A DNA stretch of 64,000 nt, taken from positions 16,952,577 to 17,016,576 of the forward strand of contig NC_092582.1 of NCBI RefSeq assembly GCF_037975245.1, in the 5' to 3' direction. A model generated the notes under the pieces. The model saw only the letters and a list, made by a program, of their open reading frames with translations, had not been told where the DNA came from and searched no databases. The DNA is from Apostichopus japonicus (Eukaryota; Echinodermata; Holothuroidea; Aspidochirotida; Stichopodidae). The translations under genes were made by a program, and so were the position numbers. How positions within the stretch are numbered: position 1 is the first letter of the stretch; each line of letters opens with the position of its first letter. Shown here in pieces: positions 56,423-64,000 of the stretch.

Positions 56423-58157
56423 ACGTTGATATCGAACCCGGTATCTCGATTACCGAACTCGGTTTATCGATTTCCTCGGTTTCCGCGTTATCGACCTGGC
56501 CGCATGCAATGCGCTAGTGCGCGGTACCGGTCATGTTCGCCATTCAGGTATTGTAATAATACAAATATCGAGAACGATTGGACGTCATTTCAGTGGAATA
56601 GAAAGACTGACATCGACGCGATCCCGTGACAAAATTGAACAATATGACTGGCTTCTACGGTCAGTGTAAACACATATTGATCAGTGCAACGGATTCTTCA
56701 TAATATATTGAGTGATTTTTAGTCTAAACTCAGTCCAATACACTGAAAACAATTTCAATCGCACTTCAAACTGAAAAATTCAGTCTATCATTTTAAGAGA
56801 GTATGCCTACTTTTCTTTTACAAAGCTATGGATGTGTCGCTGTACATAACTATTGGGAAATTAAGAAGACGATGCGCTTTCCTTACACAAGCCTGTCAGT
56901 ATTTCATTAAATTAATTACACTTCTTAATTAAGTTTTAAAAAACTCAAAGACACTACGTCAACTAACCCACAAGTAAATTAAATTCGAAAAAGTGTTTTT
57001 ACAATTTTCTTTCTTTAAAAATGTGTAAACGAAATGATTTACCCTTCTTACGTATAACGCGACAACCAAACAATAACAACTCTTGATACATCACGCGTAC
57101 CATTAAAGTGGTCTTATCTCCCAGTTAGTACATATCCATTTATAGAAATACAGCTTGGCTTGCCTCTGAAAGTGGTAATTATGTGTAAATTGTCAGATTC
57201 AAAAGCACCAGGGGTGCACTCTGTACAACCATAACACTTGCGTGAGACGCTCTCATTCAAGTCATTGCCAATTATGCAAAGCCAATAATACGCATTCACA
57301 CGGTGGTACTGACACGGTGATAACCGAAGTTCTCATGCCTCCTTGAAGAAGTTATATATCGCTGCCCTTTAAATTAACTTTAAAACTAAATGGCATCTCT
57401 TTGATGATTTGTACTGACATCAACACCTGCTATTTAATAGTTATTCATTGTCATAATTGAATCAAATTATATATGTTATTCTTCTTCTTTTGTTAAACTG
57501 AAGTATTGACAATAACTTCCCCAATTATAAAATAATTGTATTGAACGGTGATCTGGATCTTCCTAAATGTAGAGCGGGTCAAAAGAAAGAGTGGTGAACT
57601 TTATTTGCCACATACTTAATACCTACAAACGTGGTTACGTTACACAAAGATAGCAGTAATTCCGTTGAATGGGAAACGGAAGGGTTCTAAACTGTATAAG
57701 TATCCAGTAACAACCCCCCAGTGGCATAGAAGAGTATCAATATATGGAGTTGAGTGCAATTGAGTAGGCGGAGTGAAACCCGACAGGATTTTGGTGTCTT
57801 ACCCAAGAGAAGACCCCATAAATTCAACGATCTCCCAGATAAGGACATTGGCATATTCCCTGGCACTATTTTCCTCGAATTTCTATACTTTCTCTTTCAT
57901 ATTTCGACTTTATTCTCCATTATCTCTCTCTCGGTCGAAATTTGAGTTAGTATACCAATATTTCGACTATGTTTATCTTTGGTCTGAATGAAAGTGAATA
58001 AGAAAGACTTGGAGGAGAAAGTAATTAACCGGTCTAATGCAGTTGGTGTTGAAATTGAGAGAAATTATATTTGTTATTTGCCACCGTCTTCCTGGAAATG
58101 TCAAAGGGCCCCTTCCCGCCATGTGAGGTTTTTCAAAAACTATTATGAAGGCGAAAG
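56423..58157. other. Intergenic region, no gene recognised
   Basis: AT-rich with no named feature. A minus-strand frame at 57114-57299 (KCYGCTECTPGAF) is Cys-rich but lacks splice or start support. Confidence 0.4.
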
Positions 58158-60115
58158 ATGAACTTGAAAGCTAAGAGTGAGTACAAGAGTGATTACATCA
58201 ATGATGACCGAACTAGACTTAGAGGAAAGGTTGTGAAGATGATGAAGGTTGACAAGGATATTCAAAATGTTTGGACAATCGGTGGGAAAATTGTCTGTAT
58301 TATGGATAAACTGAGATGGGGCGATGCAAAGGTTGTGTTGAACTCGATTGATGATATCCCTAAGCTGGGATGGGATGGTGAAACGGTGCAGGACATCCAG
58401 TTGTATATGACATTATGAGCCAGGACGAACGGCACCGGCTAATTAGCACGAGAGTGACCCAGAGACCACACCTCAATACGAAACTTATACGATTTCTGTT
58501 AAGCATAATCATCCCTATCAACCTAGCTCTAGTTCTAGCATCTCGATGTGTTGACTTAATGTATGTATGTATGTATTGTATGTATTTTAGATCATCCTGC
58601 AAGCAGGAACTCGCGAAGAAGCCACATTGGCTTATCAAAGCCGCAAGCTGACCGAAGTCAGTCTCTTATATTCATATTTAACGTCCATGCATGATTATGA
58701 AGTGTCAATTGTCAACAACTCTGTAACTGGACGACATACATTAATCTTGGAGTAACTCGAACCGGGGACATTATGATTGGAAGGCACCGGCGTTAACCAC
58801 TGAGCTAACACCCCACTAATGTCTATGGAATAAAGCGACAAATTGAAAGTATCATTGTGAAGCAGTATATAAAGGACAAGGATATTATTTGCTTGTCAGA
58901 AACTAAGTCAGCTGTAAAAGATGATGAAACATTCCCGGGTTATACAGTTATTTGTGCAAAAAAACAATTCCCTGGAAGAGGCCACTTCGGGGGTATTCAT
59001 GGCATCGCGTTGCTTATTTCACACTCATTGGGTGGAACGTATCAAGTTATCTCAGAAATTTGCTCAAACACAACTCTATGGATAAAGAAAGGTTGACCAC
59101 ACTGTCTTTGGTAAAGACCTACTACTTAGGGCTACGTACTTTCCTCATGAGGGTTCTAAATGCCATGACTTGAGTATCTTCGATGATCTCACAAGCGATT
59201 GCGTTCACCTTAAGAATAAATTCAATGCCTCAACCAGTACTGTAGGGGACTTCAATTGAAGAACTGGACACCTGAATGACTTCATAGGCTTTGAAGATGA
59301 GATTTCTGAAATAGCTGGCTTAGATACAAACGACAGTGAGTTAAAGTCTAGAGATGAGCTTGAAAAACTTGGAATTTCTACGGTAAGATGCAACATGGAC
59401 AAATGCGTGAATAACAATGGTCGTAGACTAATTGATTTGTGTCGATGCCTTGCACTGTCGATTGCGTTATTATACCTCCCCGGACTTACTTCCAAATATT
59501 GATGAATTCTGTGTAGATATCTTCGATAATTTAATGTCCGATAAGTATAACCTAATGCTTGTAAAGTTCCTGAATAGGAACCCCGGTGGTCATTCACACT
59601 GATAGGAGCGTTTGAAGTAGTCAAAGTAAATATTGATGTTCGGAGAAAAGCCTCAAAAAAGGTTCTAAGGAAGGATGGGAGGAGTATAACAAGTTATTGT
59701 AACCATAACAAGTATTGTTCCTACAAGTTGGACTTTAAGGGCTTATTAAGCCAATCTACAAAAAGGACAAGATCCAGTTTGATTTAGATGCATGATATTC
59801 TTCAATCGAAGTTTGGCAGTTATTATTTCCATTTTAACTCCGTTTTGTGCTAAGATAATAAAAACCTCGTTATTATTTGTCACATCAATTGCTTCCGCTT
59901 ACTGTAGTGCTGGTGCCACAGTTTCAGAACTTCTATCTGTAATCTTATACTTTTGTTTATGTCTTTTTTGTCTTTTTTCTTTTGGTCTTGTATCTCTCTC
60001 GTGACTGCCATCTGAACTATATTATGTGTCATCTCTATTTATAAATATATATTTGCCTCTTATACTCCCTTGGAGGATACATTGCGGAAATAAACGGAAA
60101 CGAAAACAAATAATC
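58158..60115 (+). mobile_element. LINE remnant: ORF1-like piece, endonuclease piece, 3' tail
   Basis: 58158-58418 (VVKMMKVDKDIQNVWTIGGK, DDIPKLGW) resembles the C-terminal part of LINE ORF1 proteins. From 58827 the frames read KDIICLSETK, FPGYTV and, after frameshifts, SIFDDLTSDC, VGDFN-stop-RTGHLNDF and NNNGRRLIDLC, the AP-endonuclease-like domain with its GDFN motif. The reverse transcriptase is missing; sequence passes at about 59,480-59,790 into a 3'UTR-like end with GCGGAAATAAACGGAAACG. Stops and shifts make it dead. A second copy of its 59374-59690 part is at 63661-64000. Confidence 0.78.
58749..58814 (-). repeat. tRNA-derived SINE head
   Basis: On the minus strand TAGCTCAGTGG (A box, 58807-58797) is followed 33 bases later by GGTTCGAGTTACTCC (B box, 58763-58749). 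The acceptor and anticodon stems pair poorly, so it is a tRNA-like SINE or pseudo-tRNA rather than a working tRNA gene. It sits inside the LINE remnant. Confidence 0.65.
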
Positions 60116-60242
60116 CACTTGGGGAAGATGGTTTTTAAGTAGGCAGTATTTTGAATGTTTATGTCAATGTTTGTACGTTGGATGTCGATATTTGGAGATT
60201 TTTTATTTCATAAAATATTATTTTTTGCTTCTTTTTAAAGAA

Positions 60243-60508
60243 TTATGAGCTAAATAAAACCATAAAAAAAACACATTTAATGCCTAGCAACCTGTTTGTT
60301 GATACAATGATAGATAACCGATTTAGCACTTCCGTCGAGTATAGGCCTAGTCGTGGTATCGATTTTATTTTGTTAACTTTATATCCATTCCTGGCATTGA
60401 CGAAACTTGGTTGCCTATAACTACGGTGACACAAGTCTAATGTACTATTCACGGTAGGCGGCTTAAAATATTTGAGTGAAAGCATTGGACAGTAAATGTA
60501 TTTGTCAA
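60243..60508 (-). CDS. Exon-like open frame, unknown
   Basis: After a good acceptor (TGTTTTTATTCCAG) the minus strand stays open for 87 codons: KYIYCPMLSLKYF, CHRSYRQPSFVNARNGYKVN, KIKSIPRL, LNRLSIIVSTNRLLGIKC, then a hydrophobic end and stop. The order Cys...VNKIKSIPRL...LGIK faintly recalls the stretch before the RDPR box of carbohydrate sulfotransferases, but that box is absent. It could be a decayed exon. I cannot assign it. Confidence 0.2.
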
Positions 60509-61619
60509 CTGGAATAAAAACACAGATATTAGCGAAAATATGACATACTACCGTATGGTATACATGCATGTTGGTACTCATTTAATTATGCAAAATCATA
60601 ACAGCTAGCTAGAAACGTTGGAAACAACTGACAAATAACTGTGGTGTCAACAATGACATTACAGTTGTTTGCTTCAAGTTCACTTCAGATGTATACTCAT
60701 CTACAGTCTGGAAACAGTTTAACTTCAGAGATACCTGGAATTGAATCATTCAAATTTCACCGGGATGCCAGACGCAGTTATTTATGAGACCATGGATTAA
60801 GTATAACCCTTTCAGGATAATACTTTCATGATGGGACATTTAGGTTGAAATGGTAGTATAACAACAGTGTTTTACGAGGGGGAGAGGAGGCAGACAGGGG
60901 CCTCCATATTAACACCCAATGACATCGACTGGTTTAAGTCTGGTTAATCATCTTTTGCCTGTTTGCAGTCAGATGGTTGTACAGCTATGGTTTTAATTTG
61001 GTTTACCCTGTTTGCCCATTATTCAACAAGCTTCGTTTGATATTTGGCATTTGTCAGGCTTTAAGTTTGATCATTGCTGCATGGTAAATGTCACATTAAC
61101 ATTTTATCGTTATTTACTGTTAGTAATTCCCAAACAAGGGACTGGCCAACATAATAGCCGAAATAATTGTTTCTTGACCATGAAACACTTTGAAACCATA
61201 ACAATCCAGTAACTCGAGGAAAACGAACCACATTAAGTCTTCAAGAAGAGTAAATAGAAATTTAGGAAACATTATTTGTAAAATCATTTGTGACAAACAG
61301 CATGAATTCCAATTTTAGTTTACTACGAGATGAGTCTCGCAAAACATTTCTCTAATAGCAACAGCAAACTGAAATAATATTGCAGCGGCATAGAAAATAG
61401 GGATGGAGGTAATCATTTTAATATAATTTTTATAACGATATTTCTCATTCTTTTGTAATGAACGACAGTATACCCATATATGTTCTGAACGAAATCACGT
61501 TAGACTTGTTGATATAATGATACTGTGGCCGTGCATATGCATACATTATCTTTAAAGTATATACTATAAATATAACGTTATAATTAGCAGCTATTTATAT
61601 ATAGTATTCCCATTTGAAC
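60509..61619. other. Intergenic region, nothing seen
   Basis: AT-rich, short frames only, no recognisable repeat apart from homopolymer runs. Confidence 0.4.
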
Positions 61620-61924
61620 CACCCGATACACATAGAGAACACAGTTACTACTGTAAATCTTACAGTTTGTACCACAGTAAAAAGTGGATCGTGTTATAAA
61701 TCGGTAGCATGTGCTATTAGGATTACAGTGAGAACTGAGGATATGTGTAATTCCAACAAATCCGTTTGGGATTTGTTGGAATTACAAATATCCTCAGTTC
61801 TTACTGTAAACTTAATAGCACATGCTACCGATTTATCAGATTTGTCAGCACGACCCAGTATTTACTGTGGTCTAAAACCTTAAATTTACAGTAGTTACTG
61901 TAATCTGTTAATGTGAATCGGCTG
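61620..61924. mobile_element. Foldback MITE, copy 2 (305 bp)
   Basis: Same element as 43702-44008: CACCCGAT...ATCGGCTG ends, inverted arms meeting near 61,775. Flanked by 7-bp target duplications TTTGAAC (61613-61619 and 61925-61931). Confidence 0.93.
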
Positions 61925-61931
61925 TTTGAAC

Positions 61932-63482
61932 AGGTGAAATGGGTTTCAGTTATTCAGCGGTTATTTTAGGATTATTGATGAACGAACTGGCACTTAATTA
62001 CGTTGCACGATGCAATCTAAAGAAAGTTGTCACGTTTCAACATACTGCACGCGTTATGAACTGCAGGAACGGATGACGTGCATATAGAATTGAAGAGACA
62101 ATCTCGCTTACCTTGTTGTGAAATAGTATAGGAGTATATGTTACCTTTACCTGCCAGTACGTTTCACTTTGTTCGGTCTCGTCGTATACACTCGCTGTTC
62201 GCTAAAATCCCTTTTATGTCAAACGTATTAGTCCTTTATGCCTGACACCAAGATATATGTGCGTTAATATAACAAGCTATATAAATCTTATCCCTTCAGT
62301 TCCTTTAATAGTTGCCAAAGGACCGAATATATGGTAAAATAGGGAGCATACATTTTCTAAATATTTCTCCCTGTATATGATTAAGAAGAACGCACCAACC
62401 GATTCCAAGTAATCAATAGGCATCGATTGAGATAGAGATAATACAGTCTTCTCATACAAAAAAAAACAATAGGAATTTACACACTATTTGGCCAAATTAA
62501 TACTAACTCAAATATTTAATTAAAGTTGGTTAATGTAAGGTGATTGCGCAAACCTTTGCTACACCTTCAAACAACTAACTTAACATTTACCAAAGTGTAT
62601 TATTATGGTAAGACAAAGAAGACTATACCGAATACTTTTAGACATACAAAATGAAATAAAACAACATAGTGTGCAATATTTGAGGGTTCTATATCACATG
62701 GGAAAGACATATCTTTCACGTGCAGTTGAATTACCCGCTCCGCGTTGGTTTCAGAGTTGCGTCTGTATTCTCATTTTTATTTCCAATCTTAAAGTCTGTC
62801 CTTGCAATAAATGGACGAATACATTTCATCCCAAAAGTACTTTCACTAGTATCCACAGTTTTAAGCACGATACTGGTGAAAGAACTTTTGGGATGAAATG
62901 TATTCGTCCACTTATTTCCTATCCACGGCTTAGGTCACATTATATTCCATCATTCAATCTGCACCTAAATATATTGAATGGACAGAGATTCTTTTATTTT
63001 TGCCATATACACCCGAAAAGTGTTTGCAGCCTCTGACCGGCTTGTAAACAATGTTCCTATTGTTAGGAGGCTATTTGAATCCATTGGATATGTAACGTTG
63101 TGGGCGTCTTATATGTAGCCTCAATGTTAGCTCAATTAGTAATTCAAATAATTAGTCAAACAAATCATTTAACAGGGAAAGCAATGCAAAAACAATTACA
63201 CTAATTTATGTCACCAAACTTTCTGGGCGGTGGAATCAGGGCGGTTGGAACTTGAGGCTCCAAACAGGGGTTTGTGTACAAAATTTCGGTCAAAAATTCC
63301 AGTATTTTTTGTTTTCAACAAAAGAACCGTTTTTATTGAATTTTTGCACAACGTAGAACGTTTAAATTAATCTTACAGTTTTCATTCATCTTTAAAAAAA
63401 ATTGCAACAAACTAGCACTTTCTTTAAATTAATAATGATTAACTAAAAAAAATGAAAAAAGGGGTTCTTTCAGCTTCAAAAT
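61932..63482. other. Intergenic region with a strong hairpin
   Basis: No gene recognised. Apart from the hairpin at 62807-62915 it holds AT-rich sequence. The frame at 62605-63036 runs across the hairpin and has no domain. Confidence 0.45.
62807..62915. repeat. 47-bp-arm inverted repeat
   Basis: Left arm 62807-62853 and right arm 62869-62915 are reverse complements with few mismatches (core GGACGAATACATTTCATCCC), spacer 15 bases. No target duplication found at its ends, so it may be the core of a larger decayed foldback element. Confidence 0.88.
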
Positions 63483-63632
63483 CACCCGATACTCACAGAG
63501 AACACAGTAACTTCCATAAATCTTACAGTTTTGTACCACAATAAAAACTGGAACGTGCTATAAATCGGCAGCACGTGCAATTAGGATTACAGTAAATTGG
63601 GGATATGTGTAATATCAACAAATCCAGTTTGA
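63483..63632. mobile_element. Foldback MITE, copy 3 (left half only)
   Basis: Starts CACCCGATACTCACAGAG and follows the left arm of copies 1 and 2 as far as AACAAATCCAGTTTGATGGG. It then passes into a T and G run (63642-63660) and a LINE fragment. The right arm is lost. Confidence 0.85.
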
Positions 63633-63660
63633 TGGGGGTTATTTTTTTTTGGGGGGGGGG

Positions 63661-64000
63661 ATTTCTACGGCAAGATGCAACATGGACAAATACGTGAATA
63701 ACAATGGTCGTAGACTAATTGATTTGTGTCGATGCCTTGCACTGTCGATTGCGTTATTATACCTCCCCGGAACTGTACTTCCAAATATTGATGAATTATA
63801 TGTAGATATCTTCGATAATTTAATGTCCGATAAGCATAACCCAATTTTTGTAAAGTTCCTGAATAGGAACCCCGGTGGTCATTCACACTGATAGAAGCGT
63901 TTCAAAGTAGTAAAAGTAATATTGATGTTCGGAGAAAAGCCTCAAAGAAGGTTCTAAGGAAGGGTGAGAGGAGGGATGACTTTAGGAACTTTGTAAGTAA
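63661..64000 (+). mobile_element. LINE endonuclease fragment, second copy (runs off the end)
   Basis: About 95% like 59374-59690 by eye: CGGCAAGATGCAACATGGAC, NNNGRRLIDLC, then the same abrupt change to SIALLYLPG. It begins directly after the G run that ends the MITE half. Confidence 0.82.

Noticed and set aside
57114-57299. Cys-rich minus-strand frame (KCYGCTECTPGAF)
   Set aside because: No splice sites, neighbouring exon or recognised family.
58749-58814. Functional tRNA gene
   Set aside because: A and B boxes are present, but the acceptor and anticodon stems pair poorly and it sits inside LINE debris.
62605-63036. 143-aa plus-strand open frame
   Set aside because: It reads through the perfect hairpin at 62807-62915 and shows no domain.

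Overview
This is a eukaryotic, AT-rich window with spliced genes, long introns, many microsatellites, LINE, SINE and foldback-element debris, and no bacterial features. The domain content (a WFIKKN-like secreted protein with sushi modules, a paraoxonase-like enzyme, an AMOP-domain protein, a THAP finger, an invertebrate-type Cys/His module gene) suggests a marine invertebrate deuterostome, most likely an echinoderm such as a sea cucumber. The species assignment is inference.

Layout. 1-3.9 kb: no gene recognised. 3.94-9.53 kb (+): a promoter-like stretch, a hypothetical 120-aa ORF, a THAP zinc-finger fragment, and a clean two-exon gene (6988-7312 joined to 8460-9526) with two Cys...HxxC modules. 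13.2-14.3 kb (+): an intronless paraoxonase/arylesterase-like gene. 16.65-17.18 kb (+): a short secreted AMOP-domain protein. 19.8-21.25 kb: a tandem duplication and an 81-bp minisatellite.

22.86-44.19 kb (-): the main gene. I reconstructed 18 exons with consensus splice sites and phase-1 introns throughout. They encode signal peptide, WAP, six CCP/sushi, Ig (two exons), three CCP, follistatin/Kazal, a degenerate Kunitz, a canonical Kunitz, and a netrin-like (NTR) end. That is the WFIKKN module set (growth-factor antagonists and protease-inhibitor-like proteins) with nine CCP modules added: 1,055 codons. The fourth CCP exon has one in-frame TAG, but this exon is symmetric (192 nt, phase 1-1), so skipping it keeps the frame. 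An orphan half-Ig exon lies in a later intron.

46.57-50.46 kb (-): a five-exon gene for an unrecognised 148-aa secreted six-cysteine protein. Its splice phases are consistent and a polyadenylation signal follows. A 495-bp foldback element with a 6-bp target duplication sits about 340 bp upstream of its start codon.

51-64 kb: almost entirely repeats: a ~143-bp satellite, LINE ORF1/endonuclease remnants, a tRNA-derived SINE piece, and two copies plus a half of a ~306-bp foldback element with 7-bp target duplications. One further copy lies in the first intron of the WFIKKN-like gene.

The two adjacent minus-strand genes both encode predicted secreted cysteine-rich proteins. Whether they are co-regulated cannot be told from sequence.
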